Assembly: GCA_016647705.1 (NCBI GenBank)
Contig: CM028336.1
Span: forward strand, 11,912,880 to 11,976,879
Source: Eucommia ulmoides
Lineage: Eukaryota; Streptophyta; Magnoliopsida; Garryales; Eucommiaceae
Direction of reading: 5' to 3'
Length of the DNA: 64,000 nucleotides
The translations under genes were made by a program, and so were the position numbers. Shown here in pieces: positions 24,517 through 35,175 of this stretch. A model generated the notes under the pieces. The model was given only the letters and a program-made list of their open reading frames with translations. It did no database searches and had not been told where the DNA came from. Position 1 is the stretch's first letter. The number at the start of each line of letters is the position of its first letter.

Positions 24517-24528
24517 TTCTTGATACCA
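24517..24528 (-). other. Primer-binding site, initiator-Met type (copia F)
   Basis: The minus strand reads tggtatcaagaa immediately inside the LTR end. Confidence 0.8.
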
Positions 24529-24704
24529 TGTTAAGATAATTGAGAAGTGAAACGTATGGAAAACATGAACGATATATTGATATGTAGGAAAAGTATATAT
24601 TACAATGATATACAATAAATATTTATAAAAAAAATTGAAAAATCTTAAAGTTAGGATTTTGACATAATGGACTAAGTGGGTCAAACCTATGTATTACATT
24701 AACA
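24529..24704 (-). repeat. 5' LTR of copia F (right side)
   Basis: It starts tgttaagataattgagaag and ends attacattaaca on the plus strand. It matches 20,034-20,208 closely. Confidence 0.9.
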
Positions 24705-25839
24705 TATATATTGAAAATATGTTCTGAAAATATATATTTGCAAGTTAATAATGCTCTGTGTTATAGCCTTTGCAATAAAAATTACACTTTGTTCCGTTAC
24801 AATTTAAAATTACTTTATATAAGAATATTTATTTGTTATCGTTAAATTCGGTAGATGTGAGAGATAATATCGCAAAGCTTATACCACCTCTTTTATATTT
24901 ATGAAATGAAAATTATTATGAAATGAGGTGTTCAAATTATTTTTTTGTAAATATATATATATCTTTTTATTTTATTATCTATACTATAAATTAGGAGAAT
25001 TTTTTAAAACTTATATTGGTTAAGTGTTAGGATTCAGGATTGATCTAAGGGAAATAAATAGAAGAGATTGAATTATAAAAAAAAATCGAAAGAAAATATT
25101 TGCCCCAAAAAATCACACCCTATTTTTGGACGTTTAAATTAAATTATATTTTATACTCTTTAAGTTTATATTGATATTTAATTAGTCCTTTTTTATTTAT
25201 TTATTATTTTTACACTTATAAATTAAAAATGAATATAGTGTCTTTAAACGCGAAGAATTCGCGCGTAGTCTATTCTATAAATAAGGACAGTGTGGAGTCC
25301 ACGATTTTATTTTATTTTTGTTAATAGAATGGATGAGATCAATTAGAAGAGATATCTAATAAAATTTAATCATTTAATTAAAAAAAGAAAATCATCCTTT
25401 GAATTATATATTTAGAGTGGTCTTAACATTTGTATTCATTACTTTTATGAACCCAGTCATTTATAATATAAATTTTATATTAATTAATTATATTTTACGT
25501 TATATAAAATTATTTTTATTAAAATAATAATAATTTTTTCCTTAGCCACGAGTAATTATTAGTGGATAATACAAGAGAGAGAGAGGTGGGGAATGATAGT
25601 ATATTTACCCATAAATTTACAATCAATATTGTGACTGACTCTCCATAGAAACCACTCATATCGCATTGCATCACACAGCACTACCCCTCTCCCTTTGGTG
25701 GTCAATGAATTCAATTCCACTTCCCCCAAAAAATAATAAAATTGATAATAAAAACGAAAGGAAAAATTAAAGGAATTATCCAAATATTTGTTTTGATTAT
25801 ATAAAAAGCACAAAAGCCAGAACCCACTTGTAAGTCATG
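24705..25839. other. AT-rich region upstream of the transporter gene
   Basis: The first 300 bases continue the degenerate tandem block of 18,420-20,033. The rest is AT-rich with no supported gene. The frame at 25,559-25,813 (-) has no recognisable family. Confidence 0.4.
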
Positions 25840-26095
25840 TTGTTTTAGTTTGTTTTCATTGAACTCTTGTAATTTCTATTTGTCTCAATTAGGCCCTTCG
25901 TCTATTTTGGCGGTCGAAATTAGCAGTAACACTGAATAGACTTTATGCATGTGACACTCACGTGTCATACCTAGTGATTTTGAGAATCAAGTGTAGGAAG
26001 GGCTTACTCAAAACAAACGATACTACGAGGGCTCAATTGAATAAACTAAAACGATTTTGCAAAGTACTAGGGTTTATAATGTAATTTGACCTAGA
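25840..26095. mobile_element. MITE-like palindromic insertion upstream of the transporter
   Basis: The left arm carries tttagtttgttttcattga and ctcaattaggcccttcgt. The right arm, reverse-complemented, carries ttttagtttattcaattgag and caattgagccctcgt, together forming a long imperfect foldback. It ends about 150 bp before the TATA box, so it is part of the upstream region of the gene. Outer ends and target duplication are not resolved. Confidence 0.5.
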
Positions 26096-26221
26096 ATTTA
26101 TGCCAATAATGCAAAGATTCTTGTTGCTTGCAAAAATTTTAGTGTGCTAACTCGATGGATAAGGGAATCTAAAGGAGAATGAGACTCGTGACTCATGCAT
26201 GCATTAACCTCATGCACCAAA

Positions 26222-26318
26222 TCTCTCTCTTTCTCTCTTTAATTTTGTGTATAAAAGGGAAATATTCGACCAGTTTGGTGTACTCATTCATAACAAGTGT
26301 GTTCAGAGAGAGAGAAAG
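26222..26318 (+). promoter_or_regulatory. Core promoter and 5' leader of the transporter gene
   Basis: A pyrimidine patch (ctctctctttctctcttt) is followed by a TATA box, tataaaag, at 26,250-26,257. Transcription would start about 30 bp downstream. The leader, with an ag-repeat (gagagagagaaag), runs to the ATG at 26,319, and it contains no upstream ATG in frame with the gene. Confidence 0.7.
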
Positions 26319-29300
26319 ATGGGAGAGGAGAAGAGGGGATGGAGGCAAATGATGATCAAGCTGAAACCCTACGTGGCTATAGTATCCCTGCAGTTTGGCT
26401 ATGCGGGCATGTACGTAATCACAATGGCTTCGTTAAAGCACGGACTCAGCCACTGGACATACGTTGTTTACCGCCACGCTATCGCCACCCTCGTCATCGC
26501 CCCCTTTGCGTTTTTTATAGAAAGGTACAAAATACAGTGTATGATTTCAGTAGTGCTACTATAGTATAAGTGGAGTGCATATAGAGCTTTTGAGAGTGCT
26601 AATAGTATTTATTTGTTTCATATTCACTTCCTTTTTTGGGAGTGCTTATTATTTTAGATAATAACAATTGAGCACAATATTCAATTTTTTAACCAACAGA
26701 ATTTTGAATTAATTCTCAGATAATATTGCTGTTTTGCAGGAAAATAAGGCCAAAGATGACACTCTCAGTCTTCCTGAAAATAGTGGTGCTTGGGTTCCTT
26801 GAGTAATGCCCTAAAACTTAATTATTTCCCTTCATTAGGTATTTATGCTGTATTGATTTTAAAATTTAAAATGTTAAAAAATAATATTTCATCAATTCGT
26901 TTCAACTATAGATTGTTCTCAAATTAATCTAAGCCGTTAATGAGAACTCATTTTAAAAAAAAAAGTACGTTTCGATTTATTGATATACTAGTATATATCA
27001 TGTGCCTATTAATAGTATTGAATAAAGTTATATTAAAATTTGTTTAATATTTCAAAGTAAATCCGTTTTACTAAAGAAGTTAAATTTCACCACCATAATT
27101 GTAACTACTAAAAAAAAGGTATTATTTTTTAACTTTCATGTTGATTTTCATTTTTAATTAATTTAATTGTATTTTCCTCAAATTAGGCCAGTGTTTGATC
27201 AGAACTTGTACTACTTGGGGATGAAGTATACTTCTGCAACATTTGCATCTGCTACTGTCAATGCCCTTCCTGCAGTTACCTTCATTATGGCTATTATCTT
27301 CAGGTAAAAATAATATAATATACTAAATCACAATTTACACCCTGAAAATTTATATTCAGTTGTACTCAGCACCCTGAAGTTTCAAAATTCGTACCCTAAA
27401 TTTCATAAATTGCAATACCCAATCTGTCAAATTCGATAAAGTCTCACCAACCACAACTGTAAGTCCCCAAACCATGCACCTAAAATAGTTAAAAAGAAAT
27501 TATAATATTTATTAGCATTAAAATATCGAATCATCAAAATGAATAATAAACCAAAAATACAAGGCTGTAATATATATTTACTTACTTTAAATTTAGATTT
27601 CCATTTTTATTTTATTTTTTTTGTAAAAATAAATATCGACAATTAATTTTATTTTTTTAACTTTTTCTCTCACTAGATTGGAGAGAGTGAACATGAAGAA
27701 AATACAGAGTCAGGCAAAGGTCATCGGAACGGTAATAGCGGTGACCGGAGCGATGGTGATGACCCTTTTTAAAGGCCCCATCATCCATATCTTGTGGTAT
27801 TCCACAGGCATTCAACAAAACACCGCCGGAGCTTCTGCCGGCGATCAGCAGCATTGGGGCACCGGCACGATCATGCTTCTTTCCACTACCCTCGGCTGGT
27901 CCAGTTTCATCATAGTGCAAGTGAGTTTTCTTCCAATTGGATAAACTACATTCTACACCCTTGGAATATAAATTGTTTATACTTTAGCCCCTATTCTATA
28001 TTGATTGCTTTTTTTTTGGCAGTCATTTGCAGTGAAGGAATATCCAGCGGAGCTGTCACTAACGGCGTGGATATGCTTTGCTGGCATGGTGGAAAGTGGG
28101 GTGGCGGCACTCGTCATGGAACGCGACATGAGCGCGTGGGTTTACGGTTTCGACTCCAGGCTTCTCGCTGCCGTTTATTCCGTGAGTAAATTACAAATAT
28201 TACATTTTGGCCCTCCAACTTAAAACATATTATTATCTCATCCCAAAAATTTATATAAAAATGTGATAATAGGGGGTGGTTTGCTCTGGAATAGCATATT
28301 ACGTTCAAGGTGTGGTAAACAAGATGCGTGGCCCAGTGTTCGTGACCGCATTTAGCCCCCTCGGTATGATTATCACTGCTGTTCTTGGTGCTATTGTTTT
28401 GGGTGAACAAGTCCATCTTGGAAGGTAAGATTATTGTTTTAAATTTTTCCATTATAAAAGTTCGTCAATTGATTCAACCAAACAATAATGGTATCCAACC
28501 TACACTTATGGCTCGTTTGGTTGGACAGAATGAAATGTGAGTGGAATGTAATAAAAAAATAGTAAAATGAGAGAATGAATGAAATTGAATTGTCAATTGA
28601 ATCATTATTCCATTCACTTGTTTGGTTGGTATAGAATGAGAGAATAAATGTAATAGTAAAATATAATAAAATTCCTATTATACCCTTATAATAAAATTTT
28701 ATTATATTTCACTATTCCATTCATTTCCTCATTTTATTATATTTCACTATTTCATTCAATTTTCAGTTTATGTTCTCAATTTTTAATTTCCGTTCTCTAA
28801 TTTTTGTTTTTGTTCTCAATTTTCTATTTTTGTTCTCAATTTTTTGTTTTCTAATTTTCGTGTTTCTGTTCTCAATTTTCTATTTCTGTTCTCTAATTTT
28901 TTGTTCTCAATTTTTTGTTCTTTAATTTTTATTTCTGTTCTCTAATTTCTATTTTTGTTCTCTAATTTTTGAATTGAACTGAATTAGCGATAGAACTTTT
29001 TTCTAATTTTAGTTTTAATTCCATTAGGTTGAATTTGATTTTATTCCATTTAAAATCGAGGGTAGAATGCGATTTCATTCCGCCCTCAATTCCGTCCAAC
29101 CAAACATACCATTAAAGTTTTTGCATATGTCGTCCACACACTACAATAATTTTTTCAAATTTACAAAGTTATTTACACCACATAAAAGTTACCATAATTT
29201 TTTCATATAAAAATTTAAGAGTAGTTTTAAATTTTTGACAAAGTTTAAAAAGTTATTGCAACCAAAATGAAATTTTACCGTCATTTTATTGACCAAAGCT

Positions 29301-29801
29301 ATGGGTCCAATTAATTGCTACTAATTAAAAATTTGAAGGGCAAAAATGAAAATTTAAAAATCCTAACGGAATGTTTGGTTGGAGATAATATAATCAAATT
29401 CTGATGGAATGGAATCAAAATTTAAATAGTTCTCCATTCAAAATTCAATTATTCAATTTTATTCCATCGGAATGCGATTTCATTACTTCCAATCAAAGAT
29501 GCCGTTTTTCTTTTATTACTTTTTGTTGGTGAATTGGCTCCTCATGTATGTTCTTATTGGTTTTAATTTCAGTTTAATTGGAGCCATCATTATAGTCATA
29601 GGCCTTTATTCCGTGGTTTGGGGAAAAAGCAAAGACCAATCAAACGACGCCACTTCAAGTGATGGAGGTAAAGCCGAAGAACTACCGGTGGTTGACACCG
29701 GCAAAACATCATCGATCACCGGCGCTGGAGACGGAAGCACTGGGAGAGTTGCTGGCAATACATTGATTACGCCATACACTCATCTCTCTCTAGACAAATG
29801 A
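26319..29801 (+). CDS. WAT1-related protein (nodulin MtN21 / EamA-like transporter), 7 exons
   Basis: This is a predicted integral membrane transporter of the plant drug/metabolite transporter superfamily (WAT1/UMAMIT group). Characterised members move amino acids or auxin across the plasma membrane or tonoplast. Exons: 26,319-26,524, 26,740-26,802, 27,187-27,303, 27,677-27,920, 28,023-28,181, 28,273-28,424 and 29,573-29,801. All introns are GT-AG and the phases join to an uninterrupted 389-residue protein, the usual family length. It begins MGEEKRGWRQ, with PYVAIVSLQFGYAGMYVIT as helix 1 (17-35), then RHAIATLVIAPFAFFIER, an EPVFDQNLYYLGMKYTSATF segment, ALPAVTFIMAIIFR, and a second EamA half with SGIAYYVQGVVNK, FSPLGMIITAVLGAIVLGE and SLIGAIIIVIGLYSVVWGKS. 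That gives ten helices and a 55-residue polar cytosolic tail. The start is the first in-frame ATG after the TATA box. Intron 6 (1,148 bp) holds two MITE-like insertions. The substrate cannot be told from sequence. It appears intact. Confidence 0.93.
28509..29111. mobile_element. Tourist/Harbinger-type MITE in transporter intron 6
   Basis: The left end tggctcgtttggttggac and the reverse-complemented right end tggtatgtttggttggac are near-perfect terminal inverted repeats. Both sides are flanked by tta (28,506-28,508 and 29,112-29,114), the 3 bp target duplication expected of PIF/Harbinger elements. It is 603 bp with no coding content. The interior includes the short tandem array at 28,740-28,985. 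Confidence 0.75.
28740..28985. repeat. Short tandem array of ttctcaattttc / ttctctaattttt words
   Basis: About a dozen 18-22 bp words of the form tttctgttctcaattttt follow one another with small changes inside the MITE. Confidence 0.8.
29365..29506. mobile_element. Second small MITE-like element in intron 6
   Basis: The left end aacggaatgtttggttgga and the reverse-complemented right end aacggcatctttgattgga are inverted repeats of about 19 bp, enclosing about 142 bp. It ends 66 bp before exon 7, upstream of the splice acceptor. The target duplication is unclear. Confidence 0.6.
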
Positions 29802-30254
29802 TAGAGTTCCTCTATAGTTTGAAATTTCTAAATCATTTGATTTGGGTTTTTATTTAAAAATTGGATGTTTGTTTTTAAATTATATAAGAAAATGGTATGT
29901 ACACGTACAGTATATTTTCTTGTGGTTTACTTGAAATTATGGAATGTAGCTATTTATAAAATAATGTATTCTTTCTTTTAACATTCTCATTGGACGGATT
30001 TTCTTGCTCAAAATTCTCTTCCTCGTTCAAATTGCCAATTTTACTCCCATGAAATAGGGAGCTTTATAGCTTCTTTTTTTCCAGTAAATATACACCCCAG
30101 AAAAAAACAAATACAAATTATTTAATTAAATTATTATTTTACTTTTTGATTTAATAGACATATCACTTTGATTTTTTATTTTCACAAATTCCACCTCTCC
30201 TTCTCCTTCCCCTCTCTGGCTAACAATTATTACTGACACCGACGCCGGCCACCT
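29802..30254. other. 3' flank of the transporter gene
   Basis: This is AT-rich DNA that presumably contains the 3' UTR. An aataatgt-type polyadenylation-like signal is near 29,961. A ct-rich stretch lies at 30,190-30,225. No other feature is seen. Confidence 0.4.
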
Positions 30255-30350
30255 CCACCTATTTGTTCGTTTACCGGGTTCGGCACGAAATCATAAATAA
30301 GCTCTACCAAGGATTGCCAAGCATTTGGTACTGAGTTTCCTCCCGCCTCC
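30255..30350 (-). pseudogene. atp6: Nuclear fragment of mitochondrial atp6 (NUMT)
   Basis: On the minus strand this encodes GGNSVPNAWQSLVELIYDF followed by VPNPVNEQIGG. That is an internal stretch of plant mitochondrial ATP synthase subunit a, the proton-channel subunit of complex V. Only about 30 of roughly 250 conserved residues are present. The match stops abruptly at both ends in unrelated GC- and GA-rich sequence, so this is a DNA fragment and not a gene. The two Pro codons in VPNPV stand where the mature plant protein usually has Leu, a change made by C-to-U editing of the mitochondrial RNA. The copy therefore looks like unedited organelle DNA and not edited cDNA. The recognition of the peptide is from memory of the family and should be checked. 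Confidence 0.8.
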
Positions 30351-30714
30351 TCCTCACCTTTACTTCTTCTTCTTATCGGCTTCTCTGCCTTTATATATAG
30401 AGAGAGAGAAGCCGAGAAGAAGATAAGTGGTCGGTGGGTGGTGGGGTGCAAGTGTGAGGGTAGAGGGGGTGGGGTGACTCGTCGGGAGCGGGTTTAGGGG
30501 TTGCAAAAATTTCAAAAAAAAATAGATGGGTGAAAAAATAAAATAAAGTTTCTCTACCAAAGGTAAATGAATAATTTTATAATAATTTTAATTTATTTTT
30601 TAAAAAATACTAAAAGGGATGTACATATAGAAGTTATCCATGAAATATTCAATTTTGTGCTATTTTCAATTTGGTAAATATTACCCCCTTGTTTTTTTTA
30701 TAAAAATGTATTTA
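30351..30714. other. Simple-sequence-rich spacer
   Basis: There are tct/cttctt runs, a tatatatagagagagagaag stretch near 30,395 and a ggtggg-rich stretch near 30,430-30,480. No gene is seen; the minus frames here are low-complexity. Confidence 0.5.
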
Positions 30715-30722
30715 CTCCCTTT

Positions 30723-31159
30723 TAGGGGTGGCCATGGGCCAGGTCAGACTTTTGTTAGGGTATTACAAAAATATACTAGGCCCTAACTTGACTCAGCCCT
30801 ATGATCAGATTCTACTTTCATATCCAAGCCCGACCCTATATTTTTTTTTAATTTAAAAAATAAATACTAAAATATAAATATAAAATCAAGTCAAACTAAT
30901 ATTGTCATTCACATTCACATGAAATCAAACCAAACCAAATCAACATTGTCAAATTAATTAGGGTTGAGTTTATTTGATATTTATATATATAATTTTTTTT
31001 AAATAAATAGTCCTTGTGTTGGGTCAGATTGGCTCTAAAAAATTTGGCCTTGCTCAAGTCTGTCCTTAAATTTGATTGAGTTTGAAAATTAAAGCCCAAA
31101 CCCAAAAAAATGGGTCAGACTTGGCGAATTGGGTGGGCCCCCAGCCAATGACCACCCAA
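30723..31159. mobile_element. hAT-type MITE with 8 bp target duplication
   Basis: The left end taggggtggccatgggccag and the reverse-complemented right end ttgggtggtcattggctggg are inverted repeats. The element is bounded by ctcccttt on both sides (30,715-30,722 and 31,160-31,167). An 8 bp duplication and a taggggtgg end are the hallmarks of the plant hAT superfamily. The 437 bp interior is AT-rich and non-coding. Confidence 0.8.
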
Positions 31160-31167
31160 CTCCCTTT

Positions 31168-31639
31168 GTTGGCTTGCAATTTTATGCAAGCACGAAGGAA
31201 TATGTTTGAATATTGGGTGCACCTTCAAAAAAAAATTAAATCAATTATTTTTTTTACCTTTTAAATCACTCATACATATTTCCCTTTAATCTTTTTCCGT
31301 CTTCCTCCTCCTCCTTTTCCGGCGTGTCACCACCTCCAAATTTTCTCTCTTTATCTCTCTTATCACCTAAGCCTCCAATCCACTAGTATCCCCCCCAATG
31401 TTGGATTTGAAGATCTATGCAAATCTTGTAGATTCGGCCATGTGAGAGAAGAATAAGAAAATCAAGAAAGAGAAGAAGAAAGAAGGAAGAGAGAGACAGA
31501 CAGACAGACAGACAGAAGCAAGGTGGTGCCAGTAGGGGCAAGGGGTGGGGGAATTGACGGGGGCACAGGGTTGGCTTGCTGGTGGGGACATGAGGTAGGG
31601 GGTTAGTACATTGTTTAAAAACTAATGTTTTTTTTGTTT
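31168..31639. other. Spacer with pyrimidine/purine tracts and a (GACA)n microsatellite
   Basis: A ctcctcctcc-rich stretch lies near 31,300, a gaagaag stretch near 31,450-31,490, and five gaca repeats at 31,496-31,516. No gene is seen. Confidence 0.6.
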
Positions 31640-31955
31640 TTTTTTCAAAAGGAAAAATTATATTTTTTGTCCTTAAAATATGGAGTGAGTGTTTATGTGC
31701 ACTCTAAGCTTTGCCAAATTTTAAATTTGGTCCGTCAAATTTCACATTTATTTCAATCTCATAAAATTAAAAATGTTGATTGTTGGCCCAAAGGTCTACG
31801 TCAAAAGAAAAAATTACATTTTTTGTCCTTAAAGTTGGGGGTGAGTGTTTATGTGGATTCTTTGCCAAATTTTAAATTTGGTCCCTCAAATGTCACATTT
31901 GTTTCAATCACGTAAAGTTAAAAATATTGACTGTTGGCCCAAAGGTCTACCCAAA
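31640..31955. repeat. Two-copy tandem duplication, about 153 bp
   Basis: Both copies carry attttttgtccttaaa, gtgagtgtttatgtg, tttgccaaattttaaattt, ggtcc.tcaaat, and end gttggcccaaaggtctac (31,775-31,793 and 31,933-31,951). The open frame at 31,625-31,915 (+) is made by the repeat and is not a gene. Confidence 0.85.
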
Positions 31956-33009
31956 AAGGAATGAATTGAATAGTTTTAAAATTTTAATCAAATTAATTAA
32001 ACATAGTCGATAATTTGATTAATTATGGAAATTATACCATTCAAATTGTTTCAAACTTTTAAAAAGATTTTCAATAATAAAAAATAAGTGAGTTCTTTAG
32101 AAAACGATTTTATCAAATTCCAATTTAATTTTAGAATAAGCTCAAAAAATAGTCACAATGATAAGTCAAATAAGCATAGTTTTGTCACAAAGAGAATTAA
32201 CACTTAAACGAGAATGGTCTTATCGAAATCCTCATAGAGTGATTTGAATTGAAAGCTTAGAATCCGGTTTCGAAAGATCTTCAAAGTATTTTTCATTAGA
32301 AAAACTTTCATCAATTTGTTCAAGAGAGTAATGAATATTTTACATATTTTCTACTCCACTCTTTCTCTCTTGCTTCTCAATTTTGAATTCTCTCTTTATT
32401 TCTTTCAAAAGTTTCTAAATATTAAAGTTCAAGATCCAAAATTTATATTCAAAAATCTTTCCAAATCTGATTATTCTCTATGGAAAACGCAAGTCTAATG
32501 ATGAAAAAATAAGAGATACATATAACGGCTAGTTTTGGTTCAAGAACTCTAAATATTCTTCCAAAATCCCTAACCATTTGAACCAAACTACAACAACTAT
32601 TTTGAATCTAAATATAGATGAAATAATGTCCCGATTCATGCCCAAAAACTTTCAAAGATTTAGCAAAAATAATAGGATAAAATATTTTGCAAAAAAGACT
32701 ATGAAATTGAAAAGTTTGAGGAGCAAAATGCATTTTTGATAAAGATCTTGCTTTCAAATATGGAAAATATTTCTTCATAATTAAAATTATTTTAATCATT
32801 TAAAAAAGATTTAGGAACATTAATCGTAAAAAACTAAGGTGAAAAGATCCTTGAAAAACATTCAAAAAAAATTCAAAAAAATTGAAAAATAAACCTTGAT
32901 CAGTCGACTGTTTTGAATTCGGCCAACTGTTTGAAAATCATTTTCAAGATTTTTGGGCCCAAATCAATCAATCGTTCCCTTTGATCAGTAGACTATTTGA
33001 AAATTGATA
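31956..33009. other. AT-rich spacer ending in an antisense LTR remnant
   Basis: No gene is seen. The last 170 bases (about 32,840-33,009) carry cagtcgactg, ggccaactg and gatcagtagact motifs. Similar motifs resume on the far side of element E at 63,770-63,950 (gatcagtcaactg and similar). Together they suggest that E landed in an older LTR of the gtcgact-repeat type lying in minus orientation. Confidence 0.4.
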
Positions 33010-33416
33010 TGGAAAAACTCCCGCTCATAATTGACATAGGCTTGCAGTCTTAAACGGGTCGGATCGGGTCTAAAATCCGATCCAGAACAGACAGACCCAA
33101 TGGATTATCTAGGTCGAAGAATAATGAGCCCAATTGGGTACTAACTTCATCAGTCTTTTGTATAAGACCAATGGCCTCATGAAGAGGCCCATATTTGGGC
33201 ATATCAAAACCCACGGTGTTCAACTCCAAAGAACGAACATGTCAACCCATTGTACATGTCTCTCTTACACTTAAAGAGCATGATAAGCCAGATTGACGGT
33301 AATGGCCCATATTTAATGGGGATTGTTGATCTCAAGATTTTGATGAACAATTAAGTATTGATGTTTTGGTGGAACTAATGTTTAATTGAGTGTTTCAGTG
33401 ATTTAAAGTTTCAGTG

Positions 33417-33535
33417 ATGAAGATGTCAAATTAAATGGATGCGAAATGATGAAGTTGAAGATATTGAAGATCAAATTAAATGGATGCTAAACAAATTGAA
33501 GATCAAATTGAATGGATGCTAAATGAAGATGTCAG
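33417..33535 (+). repeat. Short tandem repeat inside the solo LTR
   Basis: The word gaagatcaaattraatggatgc recurs three times in about 110 bp. Confidence 0.75.
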
Positions 33536-34899
33536 GATAATGAAGAAGATTTAAGAGTTTGAAGAAATTAGGAAAAACAACCCAAGTAAATTTCAACTCT
33601 TAATATCTCATTTAGGAACACACATGGCACAAAATATTTTTATTATTCATGTGTGTTTTGATTAAGATGAATTTATTTGCTCCTATGTATATTTGAAAAG
33701 AAATATTATAAATGGTTAAAATAGAATTTGAGAAAGTTAGTGGAGTTAATTGAGAAAAGAAATTAGTTAAAGTACAAAAAAGTAAAAGAGAAAGTGTATA
33801 AAACGATATCAGAGAAAAGATCCAAAAGGGAGCAGTCGACTGAGGAGTCGACTGGCCAATGGTGGCTGAACTCTCTGAATCTGCAAGTCAACCGAGCGAT
33901 CGACCGGTGGAAGCTTGACTAACTCTCTGAATCTGCGAGTTAACCGATCAACTGCATAAGCTACATACTGAATTTCCTAGTCGACTGGGCAGTTGACTGG
34001 TGGCTCTGTTTCAGGATAATGTTTGATCCGAAATCAATCTAAAGGTAGTCATTTTTTGTTAAGATTTGAAAGAGATTTAATGGATTTGGTGATATTTAAG
34101 ATATGGTTCATATATTAATTAAATCCTATTGATTTAGTACATTAAATATTAATGTTTCTCTATTTGGTATTGAAATAGTTTCTATACTTATTAATTGAGA
34201 TTGAGAAATACTTTGAGGATTTAATTGAGAGTTTTAAAAGTTATTATTAAGTGATAGTGAACCTAAATGAAGTCTTTATGTTATAAGGGGTCTATAAGAG
34301 CATTTTATTGTCATGACATTTGTAAACTAGCCGTTGGAAGGCTAATTGCATATCCCTATATATAGACCTGGGAATTTATGTTTTAAGTCAACAGTAATCA
34401 GGAGAGAAATTATATCATATCATATTGTGAGCTTTTATAAGAGTTATCCATCTGAAATATTGTAAGCTTTTCTGAGAGACGATCTTGACGATCAACTGCT
34501 ATTAATTTGTGTTGCTACTGGATCTGAAGTTACATTATTTTATCTATTCTTTCTATGGATTTCAGTTGAGATCTTTCTAATTATATTATTTCATTGCATT
34601 ATTTGTTTATTATTTGGAAATTGATCTGAGAAATTGTTTCTAATTTTTGAAGAAAATATTTTTATAAACACTTTCTTGAATTTGATTACGTGCTCTAATT
34701 TTCTACCCATATCTTGTTAAAATCAGATTTTGTATCTCACGTTTTTCTATCACTAGTTGGGATATTAATTGAGTTATTATTTATTTGGGGTAATAGAAGT
34801 TCCGAGTGAGATTTCTTACTTATCATTTTGTATTGGTGAGTAGTGTGACGGGTGAAATATCGTTGAGGATATTTAATCAAGGATAGCTAGGTTTCAGTC

Positions 34900-35175
34900 T
34901 CTTCCTGTAAAAAGATTGAGGTAGTAATTCTTCCTAGAGAAGAATTGCGTTGTGAGTGAATTGTAAAGGTTCCATCCTTACCTGTGAAAATGATACTTGG
35001 GGTGTTGTGTGAGGTTTTGATTCCTGAGCCGTAGTGATAAAAAGAATTAGGTTAATCTTTAGCCTGTAAAAAGATAGGTTATTCTTAAGCCTGTAAAAAG
35101 TAGAGGTTATTACTTAGTCTGAGAAAATGATATTGTAAAGGTTGATTCTGAGCCTGTAAAAAAATCGGTGTGTGG
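34900..35175 (+). repeat. Degenerate array of about 28 bp words in the solo LTR
   Basis: The words agcctgtaaaaagataggtt and close variants recur at 34,905, 35,060, 35,088 and 35,150. The same array is in the C LTRs at about 44,440-44,880 and 59,600-60,010. Confidence 0.65.

Larger units (their letters stand above)
20034..24704 (-). mobile_element. Ty1/copia retrotransposon, copy F (best preserved of the family)
   Basis: Two LTRs of 175 and 176 bp (20,034-20,208 and 24,529-24,704) flank a minus-strand internal region. The primer site (tggtatcaagaac on the minus strand) adjoins the right LTR, and a polypurine tract (complement of cctcctcaaac) adjoins the left one. Flanking 5-mers tgtat (20,029-20,033) and tatat (24,705-24,709) differ by one base and are a plausible target duplication. 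The protease, integrase, RT and RNase H remnants are more readable than in copies A and B, and YVDD is intact. As in the others, no gag is found. Confidence 0.92.

Noticed and set aside
28114-28452. 112-residue minus-strand frame across transporter exons 5 and 6
   Set aside because: It is antisense to well-supported exons and crosses an intron; no features of its own.
30230-30451. 73-residue minus-strand frame as a possible host gene
   Set aside because: Only the middle 30 residues resemble anything, and that is mitochondrial atp6; the rest is translated simple sequence.
31625-31915. 96-residue frame with an internal sequence repeat
   Set aside because: The repeat is the DNA-level tandem duplication; AT-rich non-coding sequence on both sides.
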